Source of the DNA: Chondrosia reniformis
Lineage: Eukaryota; Porifera; Demospongiae; Chondrillida; Chondrillidae
Assembly: GCA_947172415.1 (NCBI GenBank)
Contig: OX359197.1
Span: 1,116,001-1,180,000, forward strand
DNA: 64,000 nucleotides
Direction of reading: 5' to 3'
Part shown: piece after piece, positions 1 through 11,720 of the stretch
Position numbering within the stretch: position 1 is the stretch's first letter
Layout: the number at the start of each line of letters is the position of its first letter
The notes under the pieces: generated by a model
What the model saw: only the letters and a program-made list of their open reading frames with translations
What the model was told of the DNA's origin: nothing
The model's database searches: none
Made by a program: the position numbers and the translations under genes

Positions 1-105
1 AAAAAGAAAGAGAACACTCCTGTATCCTCATCCCAAGCTCTCACCAGGTTTAGTTCCCTATAGCCTTTTTAATCTATTACAGAGTAGGCATAGCATGTAG
101 GAAAA
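1..105 (+). mobile_element. Family A element, cut by window edge
   Basis: It reads CCCAAGCTCTCACCAGGTTT, then CATAGCATGTAGGAAAATG, the right half of family A. The best full copy is at 63541-63735. Confidence 0.6.
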
Positions 106-247
106 TGTAGATTATTCCCACAATTAGTACATATGCATATACTTCAGTACACATTGGCACATATCAGCAGAGCCTGGAGATTTTCACAGCATCATATGAA
201 GTGCTAAACACTTGTGTACAACATAATGTATGAGTAATCAAAACACC

Positions 248-460
248 ATTTTTCCTACATACTATGTACATCTATTCTACATTAAAAGGCTTATAGGGAA
301 CTAAGCCTACGTAGTGAGAGCTTTGCATGAAGATACAAGAGTTTTCTCATTCTACTTCTCTTCTTCTACACTGGGCCAGACAACTGTTACTGGGAATTCC
401 AATGACCCCGGAAATCTTTGTCTTCTTGTTGATATTTTATGAATCTTTGGCTCTCTGTGC
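248..460 (-). mobile_element. Family A element, inverted relative to 1-105
   Basis: Reverse-orientation copy of the family A element, near full length. A partial forward copy occupies 1-105 and continues off the left edge, so the two form a loose inverted pair downstream of WDR61 exon 8. Confidence 0.6.
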
Positions 461-581
461 TAAGGCTGGGGTCTTATATATACAATCTTGGTGCTATATT
501 ATATAGTAATACTCGAGAAGCATGCGAGTATAAAAAGTAGACTGTTTATGTATATATGTACATATACAAATGAGCTCTTAC

Positions 582-3500
582 GCATCAAATATCTTCATAA
601 CTTTATCATCGGAGCCTGTCACTAGTACCATCCCATCTGGTGAATATGTCAGAGCACGAACTGGCATTGAATGAGCTATACACAGATTATTGATAGGCTA
701 TTTAGGTACACAAGTAGACTTAAATATATTCATGAGTATTAAATATATTCATGAGTATATGTAAAAAATACCTATGAAGCTAGTCAGCAAACAACCTGGC
801 TTGCTGGTCAACTATCACATGACTTATTGGGCATTCGATCAATTATTCAACAGGTGTAGAAGCATTTTTTACAGTGTGTGCTAAAAGTTAAAATTACTAT
901 TTGGCATATATGACTAATAATAAAACCTGATAGTACAGGTCATATACAGCAGTATGTTATAATAATCATAGTAAGACACTTAATGATGTCCTTATGCCAC
1001 AATATATGAATACAAACAAAAGATACGTACGTACCATCCAACTTTTGAACACCTTTAGCAGTTTCTATATCAAATATGTGTACCGTCCCATCAATTCCTC
1101 CTACCGCAATCATCTTACCATCTGGACTCTGGACAAATACATAGCAGATATCTTTGGGATGGTACATCCTTCGACTTTTGAGCATTTAAAAACACAGTTT
1201 GGTTTCACTTCTTGGTCAAACGTTTCGACCCTGGGGATCTTCAGTGACTCAAAATCCCCAGGGTCGAAATGTTTGACCAAGAAACGAAACCAAACTGCGT
1301 TTCTAAATGCTCAAAAGTTAAAGGATGTACCATCCCAAAGATAAGTTCGACGCAGCTAGAAGGAATCCTTATTCTATTACATAGAAGATGAAAACTAATA
1401 TCTGACCATCGTTATAATAAGTAATGCACATGGCCAAATAAGGTAATGCTAAAGAAATCCTCAATCATTGCAAGTCCCTTAACACTCTGGAATCCAGGAT
1501 AGGTATACATCTACTTCCTCTAGTCAGTTAACTGCTAATAAGTTCTACCGTATACATATATGTATGCATATATACTAGTTTAATGACTTACAAAAGCATG
1601 ACTGATGGCAAATTTCCCGCCAGTATCCAAGGATACCTTTTTCAAGCCATCCTTTACACCATAGAGCCTGACTTTCCCTCTGAAGCCCCCTGTTGCAATA
1701 ATATCACAATCGGGAGAAAACCTAACTGTCCAGACATCCTCTGTGCAATAAAATGATAAAAAGGTGTTGAATAGGGCAACCATGTTTTCTGGCCATCTCT
1801 ACTTAAAGAGTACTACCATATACGCTCTGATATGAGGGACTATATATCAGATCCCTATATGTACTATATCCCATATATTATGTCCCTATACTGTATCCTA
1901 TATATGAGGGGCCTATACTGTATCTTATATATGAGGGGCCTATACTGTATTCTATATATGAGAGGCCTATACTGTATCCTATATATGAGGGGCCTATACT
2001 GTATCCTATATATGAGGGGCCTATACTGTATCCTATATATGAGGGGCCTATACTGTATCCTATATATGAGGGGCCTATACTGTATCTATATATGAGGGGC
2101 CTATACTGTATCTATATATGAGGGGCCTATACTGTATCTATATATGAGGGGCCTATACTGTATTCTATATATGAGGGGCCTATACTGTATCTATATATGA
2201 GGGGCCTATACTGTATTCTATATATGAGAGGCCTATACTGTATCCTATATATGAGGGGCCTATACTGTATCCTATATATGAGGGGCCTATACTGTATTCT
2301 ATATATGAGGGGCCTATACTGTATCCTATATATGAGGGGCCTATACTGTATCCTATATATGAGGGGCCTATACTGTATCTATATATGAGGGGCCTATACT
2401 GTATCTATATATGAGGGGCCTATACTGTATCTATATATGAGGGGCCTATACTGTATTCTATATATGAGGGGCCTATACTGTATCTATATATGAGGGGCCT
2501 ATACTGTATTCTATATATGAGGGGCCTATACTGTATTCTATATATGAGGGGCCTATACTATATTCTATATATGAGGGGCCTATACTGTATCCTATATATG
2601 AGGGGCCTATACTGTATCTATATATGAGGAACATACCTGGTCTGGACTGTATGTGTGTCTCCTCTTTGCCAGACTCCATATCCCATACATACATGTATCC
2701 ATCTAAACCACTGGACACTGCAACTATATGTATTGGACAACATACATTTGTGTATTCTATCAAATATCAGATTCTGAGACAACAAAGCTTACATTTTCCT
2801 TGTTTGTGTTCAATATCAACTGAAATGACTCCAAGTTTGTGCCCTTCAAATTGCCATTTCAAGTCCAAACTCCTGTTCTCGTTATCCCTAATAACAACAT
2901 ATAGCATACACAGAAGAGTTGTTAAAACAAAATGAAAGTCTAATTGTCCAAAATCACAGCAGTGAATGTCCAAGAAAAGTTACTCGGAATTTAGAAATAA
3001 TTTTCTAGTTACCACTAGTAGGACCACTATAGGACCACTAGTAGGACTAATAGTAGGACTAAAGCCACACCTCTCCTTTTTGCATGTAAGCTTATAAGTA
3101 CATTGAGTCCATAAAGTATGTATTGTGTTATTTGCTTCAGGATAATCTGAAAAATCATAAAATGTGAAATTCCCACTATGGGATACATTGGGTATCATAT
3201 ATATATTCTTAGTATATAGACAGACGGATGCACATATACGTATAGTTAGCTTAACCTTACCATATCCAGGCCTTGACCATATTATCCACTGAACCAGTTA
3301 CTACAATGTCCTTTCCAGTGTTTCCATTTCTAGCCCAACTGACACTCCAAATACCATCATCATGAGCTAAGCATGTATGCAGAGATCAAATTAGTATTAT
3401 TACAATAAAAATAATGAAGAATATCTATCTTATAACAAACACACTCTTCATAATATAGTATATATTGTGTGTATATAAGACCCCTAGATTTAGCACAGAG

Positions 3501-4160
3501 AGCCAAGGACTCTAAAAGATACCCAGGGTCACTGATGAAGGGTGAAATTCCCAGAAACAGCTGTCTGGCCCAGTGGAGAAGAAATGAAGGAGACAAACAT
3601 TCTAAAGTAGATACAACATGTTGAAAAATTGTGTGTTAGATTATTTGACGTATTATACATGGATTCACCAAGGATTCACAGAAGATCAAGATATTATACA
3701 TGGATTCACCAAGGATTCACAGAAGATCAAGATATTATACATGGATTCATCAAGGATTCACAGAAGATCAAGATATTATACATGGATTCACCAAGGATTC
3801 ACAGAAGATCAAGATATTATACATGTACATGAGCACATTGATTAGTTTGAAAATGCAAAACTAACTAATACACAGTCCATGGATAATTACAGGAAAAATG
3901 GCCGCCGAGTACATTATTACATTTGAAAATCAAAAAATAAGGTTATATTATATAACAAAATACAACCCAAACCTGTGAATACATTATCCATATCATGTAT
4001 GTAAATACTACTAAGTCAGACACCCTATTGCAACTAGACATTGCGTTTACCTTGTTCCTTCTTCGATAACGTTGCGTAATGGGCCTGAAAAGCATCAAAG
4101 AGGGAGGATCAATCTCAAAAATAAATAAATAGTCATAAAAGTATTTAATTCGCTCACCAT
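582..4160 (-). CDS. WDR61: WDR61/SKI8 WD40 protein, 3' part missing
   Basis: This is a WD40 beta-propeller protein. In animals WDR61 (SKI8) is a subunit of the cytoplasmic Ski complex (3'-5' mRNA decay with the exosome) and of the nuclear PAF1 complex. Minus-strand exons, 5' to 3': 4160-4158 (only the ATG), 4084-4051, 3366-3261, 2887-2793, 2723-2637, 1740-1592, 1128-1035 and 675-582. The phases join without a break into about 221 residues. The translation follows human WDR61 from near the N-terminus to the fifth blade. Examples are [60 protein letters not shown] and [14 protein letters not shown]. About 80 residues (the last two blades) are not found before base 582 and presumably lie off the left edge. 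Introns carry a 27-bp minisatellite, a 41-bp tandem repeat and palindromic elements, so the gene is short in coding sequence but bulky. Identification is secure; the tiny first exon is the least certain part. Confidence 0.9.
1150..1345. mobile_element. Foldback element, family B
   Basis: Palindromic element with arms of about 90 bp, in the WDR61 intron between 1129 and 1591. It begins only about 20 bases upstream of an exon (1035-1128), so it occupies the region where the branch point and pyrimidine tract are expected. Arm mismatches are a handful by eye. Confidence 0.8.
1876..2629. repeat. 27/26-bp minisatellite, about 28 copies
   Basis: The unit is ATGAGGGGCCTATACTGTAT plus CCTATAT or CTATAT (27 or 26 bp). 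The 27-bp form creates a periodic open frame (MRGLYCILY repeated) that should not be read as a gene. It fills most of a WDR61 intron, ending next to the donor of the exon at 2637. Confidence 0.95.
3478..3602 (+). mobile_element. Family A element, left half
   Basis: Carries GGGTCACTGATGAAGGGTGA and CTGTCTGGCCCAGTGGAG. It lies in a WDR61 intron, directly upstream of a tandem array made from the same element's end. Confidence 0.6.
3651..3825. repeat. 41-bp tandem repeat, about 4 copies
   Basis: Unit TATTATACATGGATTCACCA then AGGATTCACAGAAGATCAAG plus A. The AAGGATTCACAGAAGATCAA part is the terminal sequence of family A elements (compare 43050 and 63541), so an element end plus flank has been amplified in tandem. 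Confidence 0.9.
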
Positions 4161-4254
4161 TTATTGGCTTGCAATAACTAGTATACGTTGAAACGCCTTT
4201 GCTGAATGACTGCTTTTACATCAAGTAATTTTCGATAATCGTTCAGGCATCAAG
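4161..4254. promoter_or_regulatory. Bidirectional promoter between WDR61 and centrin
   Basis: Only 94 bases separate the proposed start codons of the minus-strand WDR61 gene and the plus-strand centrin gene, so both must be transcribed from this short stretch (plus the 5' parts of the transcripts). I see no clear TATA box. The arrangement resembles the shared head-to-head promoters common in compact animal genomes. The inference depends on the WDR61 first exon being correct. Confidence 0.6.
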
Positions 4255-5258
4255 ATGGCTACCCAGAGGCGGTTCGGAAGGAAAAGGAGGGAACTATCCG
4301 AAGAACAGAAACAGGAGATCCAGGAGGCTTTTAACCTCTTTGATACCGATAAAGATCAAGCGATTGATTATCACGAGCTTAAAGTGGCCATGCGTGCTTT
4401 AGGTTTTGAAGTTAAAAAAGCAGACGTTTTAAAGGTTTTGAGGGATTATGATAGAGATGGAAGCGGCAAAATCATATACGAGGATTTCTTAGCAGTCAGT
4501 AAGTGTTTACATGGACGTGGTTTTTGTCAAGAATGGTTTCACATTCACTGTGTGTCACCAAGCCCTGCTGCACTTAATACCAGAAACGAACCGTGGTACT
4601 GTACTGACTGTGACTACTACAGCTAGTTATTCTGGACCCCTTTTGGTCGCCAAAACCAGTCCACCCCTAGGACCACTTTTGGCAAGGTAGGACCACTTTT
4701 GGTTGCCAAAACTGGTCCGGGCGGACTGGTTTTGGCCAGGACCACTTTTCGCATGACAGTTACAACTGACTTATACCATCACTGCCAACTTTGTAGTGAC
4801 CGAATGGATTCTAGATAGAGACCCTAAGGAAGAAATTGTCAAAGCCTTTAAGCTCTTTGATGATGACAATACAGGGAAGATCAGTTTGAGGAATTTGAGA
4901 CGCGTTGCAAGGGATCTTGGAGAGAATATGTCCGAAGAGGAATTAAGAGCTATGATTGATGAATTTGACCTAGATAGTGATGGAGAGAGTAAGCTAGAGT
5001 TGTAATCCTGATATTAAAGATGTGTGTTATGGGATGTAATCCTGTTTAGGACAATGGATAAACATATGCTTATAGAAGTAGCCATTTTACATTACTTTTA
5101 GCTGATCAATGGGACAGTCCCTTTTCGATCTAATATACATACACTGTATGTAGAGGTACTGCTGAATTAGAGTTTTTATGTCTATATGTCACACATTTTC
5201 CATCCATTATGCAGTCAGTATAGAAGAATTTATGGCAATCATGACCGGTGATACATAG
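4255..5258 (+). CDS. CETN: Centrin (EF-hand centriole protein)
   Basis: Centrin/caltractin is a calmodulin-like calcium sensor of centrioles and basal bodies; centrin-2 also works in nucleotide excision repair and mRNA export. Exons 4255-4498, 4797-4988 and 5215-5258 give exactly 160 codons (159 residues). The sequence follows human centrin: [20 protein letters not shown] near the start, [21 protein letters not shown] across the first splice, then [20 protein letters not shown] and a short end in FMAIMTGDT. Four EF-hand loops are visible. Loop 1 ([12 protein letters not shown]) and loop 4 (DLDSDGEISIEE) look calcium-competent; loops 2 and 3 end in D and N instead of E, as in other centrins. 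At 159 residues it is slightly shorter than the usual 165-172, with a short N-terminal tail. Intron 1 is occupied by a transposon fragment, listed separately. Confidence 0.95.
4499..4760 (+). mobile_element. DNA-transposon fragment with half a PHD finger in centrin intron 1
   Basis: The centrin reading frame continues open past the exon 1 donor for 41 codons. These encode the second half of a PHD-type zinc finger: EWFHIHC, then a spacer, then WYCTDC, giving H-x2-C and C-x2-C pairs; the first zinc cluster is missing. After the stop (near 4626) come four close copies of a GGACCACTTTTGG-like word, some direct and some inverted, ending near 4752. This pattern of subterminal repeats is typical of one end of a non-autonomous DNA transposon. 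I cannot assign a superfamily. The intron runs to 4796. Confidence 0.55.
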
Positions 5259-5993
5259 TATGCAGAAAATTTCCTGTGGTGACCTGTCTAACAGAAGTGT
5301 CTCAGTACAAAGACTCTCTTTTAGTGTACCTTTTAAATTCTGTTGATATCTGCTAGTTACAATATTACTTGATTGTATCATCTATGTACCTATGTATATG
5401 TACACATTGAAATGTTAATAGCCACCACTCACCCCAAGAGTCTAGCTATAGCAACTAGGAGCTGGGAATGGACCCTAATTCTGGTATACCATTTGGCTAG
5501 ATTTAATCTAGGTATTGCTCTATCTAGTTACCATGGATACTCTAGAAGAGTAAAAACAATTGGAATATCTAAGTAGTTACAGAAACTAGAAGTACTTTTT
5601 GAACAATTTACCTTCTATGCATGTGTTAATTAATAATACATTCAATAGGGCGGCCATGTTTTCTTTCAGCCAACCCTACTAGAGACTACCACCGTGTATA
5701 TTATGGTCATTTCAGTTGCATATGTATATGCATATTATCATGCCGAGGATTTAATCTTGGCATATATACAATTATAAACTTGGCATTCTTGATGAATAGA
5801 ACTCGATCAATAGTGTATATTAATATAAAATATATCCACACTAAAATGCGTACATATTATACACATCTAATCATACAGTTATAATTTTAATAAAATTGGC
5901 AGTGCTCTCTAAGTGTATATAAGTAGATATAAAGATGGCATGAATATAATAATTACATTTAAAACTATATCTTGGTTGTAAACTAAAACTTAA
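5259..5993. other. Gene-free spacer after centrin
   Basis: This is the spacer between the centrin stop and the stop of the first minus-strand membrane-protein gene, so two transcripts converge here. It should contain both 3' ends. Around 5650-5710 is a degraded copy of the element family whose best copy is near 61706 (the GGCGGCCATGTTTT word). No coding exon was recognised. Confidence 0.6.
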
Positions 5994-7009
5994 TTAAATG
6001 TTACTGTAATTCAGCAGTGGTTTCTGCTCATTTGTCTCTTCAGTGCTTTCTTTGCTGTTGAGTATGCTTGCATTGTGAAGTGTTGTCACTCCTTTCAGGC
6101 AGGCCTTCTTTAGCATATAGCCAATGACCCCAATGATGACTGGAATAGCAAGTATCTTCCCTATAACAACAATATTTTCTTGTCGTGATGTTGTGTGAAT
6201 GCTGTTTGTAATGATGGTGGCTTCCAAGATGATGAAAAGCAATGTTAGAATGAAGCATGATGTTGCAAGGCATTTACAGAATCTAACGTTTTTAGGTCTG
6301 CGGCAAGAGTAATGGTGGATAGAACTGAAAATGTGGACAAAGAAAGCCACGGCAAATACTGCTACCATTAAATTAGTCAGAGTTGCAATTGGAGCCACAA
6401 ACATCCCCAGTATAATGGGTATTCCGTGAAGACAACAGAATTGTAAAGTAATGTTAATGTTCCAGAGCACTAGACTTTGAATAAAATAGCGACCCCATTG
6501 CTTCTTAAAACAGCAAATAACTTTCCCAATGTTGCAGTATAGGTTTGGTATGTCGAAGGTCACTTTGGTAGCAAGAAACACTGAAGGACCGATGTTAGCT
6601 GCAACAACATACACTAGTACACAAGTATAAAGAATATAAGAGGCATTCAAGGGCCTTTGCCACATCAACATCAAGGAATGTACATCTAAAGATAATACAA
6701 GAATGTTTACAAGCACAGAACATTCTATAATTCCCCATCAAATGCTGTAACCAACTGATCCCCTTTTCAGGGTAGTAATATTTCTATATAGGAAAGAAAG
6801 CTAGTACAGATATGGTGACTGATATGGTAATTAATGGTATGCAAATTCTTCCGATTGTTTTCAAGTATCTCAATGAAACTGATACCGGCTTAAATATCTT
6901 CTTTTTACTGCACTCATACAGGACAAAGTTTGGTCTTGAGGACAACTGAGGAGATATCTTTAGACCAAGCTGCATGTGTAAAAATGAAGAATCTCAGATA
7001 TATACTATT

Positions 7010-7200
7010 TTGTAAAAGAGCCTATAGGGGAACTAAAACCTGAAGAGAGCTTTGGATGAAGATACAGGAGTCTTTTCTTCCTTTTTTTTCCTTTCTTTCA
7101 TCTTCTCCACTGGGTCAGACAGCTATTTCTGGGAATTCCACCCTTCATCAGTGATCCTGGGAGTCTTTTTTTTATTTTGATCTTCTGATGACATTGACAT
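7010..7200 (-). mobile_element. Short interspersed element, family A
   Basis: This copy lies in intron 1 of the first 7TM-like gene. Family A is about 200 bp and recurs at least ten times in the window in both orientations. It has fixed words such as GGGAATTCCACCCTTCATCA, CTGGGTCAGACAGC and GATGAAGATACAGGAGTC, and a CT-rich middle. It has no coding capacity. It is probably a MITE or SINE; I cannot decide which without an alignment of the copies. Confidence 0.65.
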
Positions 7201-7580
7201 TTAAGGTATATAAAGTGACTCAATGGATCAAAGTAATTTTGAATACATAATTATAATCATATATATATGCAGTATGCTTTATGGCTGATAATGAAGTTCC
7301 GATAATTTCCATAAAGCACTCCAAATGAAATCAGCCAATCAGTTTACAGATTACACAATGGGGATAAACAGCAGGAAAACAAATTAAATATACATGAAAA
7401 GGCCAAACACAAGACACTCTATATCATTAAGTGGGATAGGAGTGCTCTACATGATTTGTGGCACTCGACATGTGGGTCTCATTGCATGATAAAGCACGAA
7501 GACGCAATTAAGTGCTTTATCAGCAACTCATGATCAATCCACACACCAAATACCATAAATAATGTAAAGCTCATTAGTGC

Positions 7581-7582
<2 letters not shown>

Positions 7583-7613
<31 letters not shown>
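7583..7613. repeat. (TA)n microsatellite
   Basis: Pure TA run in the intron of 7TM-like copy 1. Confidence 0.9.
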
Positions 7614-7616
<3 letters not shown>

Positions 7617-8279
7617 CACTTTAAGAGTAACATACGTACACATACATGATATTATGTATGTGTAATTTTAATTTAATATATAGTTATCCTAATTGTAAAT
7701 TCTATGAAGATTTTGCATCATAACATTTTTGAGATTGACTATGAAACATAATTTATATACTTTTATATTTTAACCATCAGCAATAATCAATGAAGCTTAT
7801 TAGACTGTAATCTGGATGATCCATATTATATACAGTATATACCAACTTACTATAGCTGTGGTTTGTTTTAGAAAAAGTTCCAGAGAATCATTGCAAGGCT
7901 TTGGAATGTGCAGTACAACCAGCGGAGAATTCCACACATAATAGTAGTGCAGCGTATATAGAGCCATCATGTTGAAGACTGCTGGTTCCACTAACAAGAA
8001 TATTGGAGTATCAACCCAAATCCATTTCTCATCTGGACATTCTGGATCATGTAGTGGAACATAATCTGTGTTATTTGGCAGTCGGACACGATACTGTACC
8101 TCTACAGAGAGTGGTACTCTCCTGTTGGGCTCGTAGAAAACATTGGTGAGGTTGTTCAGGTTGCTATGGTTACTGAAGACTGCATTGGTAAATCCTGTCA
8201 AGTCAGAAGTACATCCTTCTTCACATTTTACTAGCACAATGGAATAGAAGAAAAGATTCACTGCTAAGTAAACCAGCAT

Positions 8280-9120
8280 TTAGAGTGTATATTTCTTCTG
8301 AAAAATATTTTTAGTAATGCTGATATAGCAGAACACTAGTATATACGTATATAGCCAAACTTCATTTATATATATATAGTCATGGTGTGTTTATATATAT
8401 ATATATGTGTGGCTTTTAGTTGAAATGTGATAGCACTCAAGTAATGCATGTCATGTTATTCTAAAATCTGAAAATTTTCATTAATGAAAGAGACTTCCAA
8501 TTTAGTATAAATGGCCAATTACATACGTATAAATAACACATATTACATTAATAAGTACTTTATATAGGTCCACATACTAATTACTTTTAATGAATAATTT
8601 TATTATTTTGATATGTTCCATTAGTGATAAGCAATACACAATTAACCCGAAGCTGGTTAACGACTGGTTAATGCGAAGAACTGTTTGAAACCATGCAATA
8701 ACTACCGTATACGCAAGAAATACTATTTATGCGAAAGAATATAATCGCTATTAGGTTTGTGTTGAATACAGTGTGCAATGTATGACCTCATCCAAGAAAC
8801 ATGCATGTACAGCGCTCTTACACAACTGATTATAATTACATTGAAACTATCGATCATTGGCACATTTCTGTCCAACTGTTTCACTGTAATAGCTCGTGAT
8901 ACAATAACATGTTTTGGATGTGTGTCTGATCATGCAATTGTATAGCTCCATGCACAACTTCTGGTAATCAGATCATTCTATTCATATATTGAACCAATAC
9001 AAGAAGGCATTGTAACCTCCAAAGACTGAATAATTTTTTATCTCATCATGCAAATATACATTTAATGCACACACTAATATATGTATGTAACGATTATATA
9101 CCTACATCCCAATATTTTAA
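8280..9120. other. Spacer between 7TM-like copies 1 and 2
   Basis: AT-rich spacer containing the promoter side of copy 1 and the 3' side of copy 2. No repeat family member or coding exon was recognised. Confidence 0.5.
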
Positions 9121-11200
9121 TTATATGTTAATGTAATCCAGTAGTGGTTTCTGCTCATTCTTCTCTTCAGTGCTTTCTTTGCTGTTACTTGCATTGTGAA
9201 GTGTTGTCACTCCTTTCAGGCAGGCCCTCTTTAGCATATAGCCAATGACCCCAATGATGACTGGAATAGCAAGTATCTTCCCTATAACAACGATATTTTC
9301 TTGTCGTGATGTTGTGTGAATGCTGTTTGTAATGATTGTAGCTTCCAAGATGATGAAAAGCAATGTTAGGATGAAGCATGATGTTGCAAGGCATTCACAT
9401 AATCTAACGTTTTTAGGTCTGCAGCAAGAGTAATGGTGGATAGAACTGAAAATGTGGACAAAGAAAGCTACACTAAATATTCCAACCATTAAATTAGTCA
9501 GAGTTGCAAGTGGATCCACTAACATCGCAAGTATTATGAACATTCCATGAAGACAGCAGATTTGTAAAGTAATGTTAATGTTCCAGAGCACTAGACTTTG
9601 AATAAAATAGCGAGCCCATTTCTTCTTGAAACAGCAAATAACTTTCCCAATGTTGTAGTATAGGTTTGGTATGTCAAAGATCACTTTAGTAGCAAGAAAC
9701 ACTGAAGGACCAATGTTAGCCATGAGAATGTACACCATTACAAAGACAAGGCGAGTAAAATTATTGTTTATAGGCCTTTTCCAAAGCAATACTACAGAAT
9801 GTATATCTGCCATTATCACAAAAATGTTTACAAGTACAGAACATTCTATAATTCCCCACCAAATACTGTAACCAACTGATCCCCTTTTCAGGGTAGCAAT
9901 ATTTCTAGGAAAGAAAGCTAGTACAGATATGGTGACTGATATGGTAATCATAAATAAGCAAATTCCTCCAATTACTCTCAAGTAGCTCGATGAAATTGAT
10001 ACTGGCTGAAATTCCTCCCTATAGCTAGCACTGCACTCATACAGGACAAAATTTGGTCCGGACGATAACTGAGGAGATATATTTACTCCGATCTGTATAA
10101 TAGAATGATAGAATGAAATTTTAGTTTATTTGTTTGGCTTTTAATTGTATACATACCTAAATAATAGTCCTTTGTACTATTAAACATATTATGGTTTCTT
10201 TAATGAAATGTTTGAATTTGATTGAAAGAATTTAAATTGTTATATTCCGTATATACATCCATAGATCTTGGATTATATAGGTATGTATAAATAAAACATT
10301 AATATATGGTTAAAAGAATGTGAGATGAAACTGAGCTAGGCATAGTACGACTAGAATATAGAATTACTGCATGAGGTGTCAAATCAATGCATAATACCTA
10401 TATACGTATACGTATGAATTTGTGAATGTATTTGAAATTCAATTGTAAATCAATACATAATACCTATATACATACGTATGAATTTGTGAATGCATTTGAA
10501 ATTCAAATCAATGCATGGCATATAGATTGCCGATGTGGATAAACCTCACAATCTTGTACTATTTCGACATACACATTCTATTTGCAATACACGATGTCCC
10601 AGTTAGTTTCATATTTCATACTGAAGCTAAATAATTGATTGATGAAATGGAATGTTATGATGTTTACTCAATGTTTGGATGATTTATATACACAATTGTA
10701 TTAAAATGGCAATTTTAGAAACTGTTAATATAATAAGAAAATCAGTCCAGTGATTAAACAACATAACCTTTGTATACATAGGTACGTATACGTAGCTATA
10801 GGTTTGTGTTCTCTTTCAATAAAAATGAAAGAGTAAACATACATGCTTATATATAGGACATAGGTTTAGCTGAGTTCACAGGCGATTAATTCTGTACTAT
10901 AGATCATGCAGTAATCAACAAAATTAAAGAATATAATCAGAGTTTGGTAATAAAATTACAACAGCTATATAAGTAGTAAAGATTAAATGAGTCGAGGTTT
11001 GAAATATGCATGATGAGTTGGCATATACGTATACGTAGATACATTATTCCATCAATTATTTATATAGGATTCAATTCATCATAATTTTATCATTGTATCA
11101 AATCATTTGTTAAATCATATGTCAACTTGTTTCTTATATGTATATAAACATAATTGTTGTGTCAAGTAGTTTAAATGGCTTTACGTATACAGTACAAGTT

Positions 11201-11247
<47 letters not shown>

Positions 11248-11720
11248 GTATATATATATATATATGGTATATCATTTATATTATGGCTTACTGTAGCTGT
11301 GGTTTGTTGAAGAAAAGGTTTCAATGTATCATTACAAGGCTTTGGAATGTACAATACAACCAGTGGAGACTTCCAAGTTATATTGGCTTGTAGTGTATAT
11401 AGAGCCATCATGTTGAACAATGCTGGTTCCACTAACAAGAATATTGGAGTGTCAACCCAAATCCATTTCTCATCTGGACATTCTGGATCATGTAGTGGAA
11501 CATAATCTGTATTATTTGTCAGTCGGACACGATACTGTATCTCTACAGAGAGTGGTACTCTCCTGTTGGGCTCGTAGAAAGCATTGGTGAGGTTGTACAG
11601 GTTGCTATAGTTACTGAAGACTGCATTGGTAAATTCTGTAAAGTCAGAAGTACATCCTTCTTCACATTGTACTATCGCAATAGCGTAAAGGACAAGACTC
11701 CCTACCATGTAGACCTGCAT
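9121..11720 (-). CDS. 7TM-like family copy 2, intact
   Basis: Unrecognised membrane receptor-like protein, 466 residues in two exons: 11720-11292 (143 codons) and 10092-9121 (323 codons plus stop), joined in phase 0. The start chosen is the methionine aligned with the other copies (MQVYMVGSLVLYAIAIVQC, a signal peptide). An in-frame ATG at 11783 would add 21 residues before it. The ectodomain (about 20-180) has PECPDEKWIWVDTPIFLL, YIPKPCND and several N-x-S/T sites. Exon 2 adds about seven hydrophobic spans, beginning at ICLFMITISVTISVLAFF and ending at AIPVIIGVIGYML, and a cytoplasmic tail with EQKPLLDYINI. An N-terminal signal peptide plus seven spans is GPCR-like topology. I see no DRY, NPxxY or other class signature, so this is topology, not homology. 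The intron holds a (TA)n run right after the donor. Confidence 0.75.
11204..11266. repeat. (TA)n microsatellite beside a splice donor
   Basis: Long TA run interrupted by one ACG, beginning about 25 bases into the intron of 7TM-like copy 2. Its length is likely polymorphic. Confidence 0.9.

Larger units (their letters stand above)
5994..8279 (-). pseudogene. 7TM-like family copy 1, frameshifted
   Basis: This is the first of five copies of a two-exon membrane-protein family that I do not recognise. Exon 1 (8279-7851, 143 codons) is intact: signal peptide MLVYLAVNLFFYSIVLVKC, then an ectodomain with PECPDEKWIWVDTPIFLL and several N-glycosylation sites. It ends at a phase-0 GT donor. Exon 2 (6969-5994) opens with LGLKISPQLS and has the family's membrane spans. 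However, a run near 6780-6795 holds four extra bases (tata) compared with copies 2, 4 and 5. This shifts the frame just after the first membrane span; the downstream frame is open to the normal tail EQKPLLNYSNI. The tail keeps an acidic dileucine motif. Either it is a young pseudogene, or the (TA) run is an assembly or population length variant. Protein-level conservation outside that point is high. Confidence 0.7.

Noticed and set aside
1832-2763. Long open frames with MRGLYCILY or YSIGPSYIE repeats
   Set aside because: They are translations of the 27-bp minisatellite, whose period is a multiple of three. The true WDR61 exon (2637-2723) lies at its edge.
6040-6273. 77-codon frames (MPCNIMLH...) repeated in each 7TM-like gene
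   Set aside because: They overlap exon 2 in another frame and recur only because the real exon is conserved.
9121-11720. Calling the membrane family a named GPCR class
   Set aside because: Span count and signal peptide fit, but no class motif (DRY, NPxxY, GPS cleavage site, frizzled cysteines) is visible. Topology alone is not enough.
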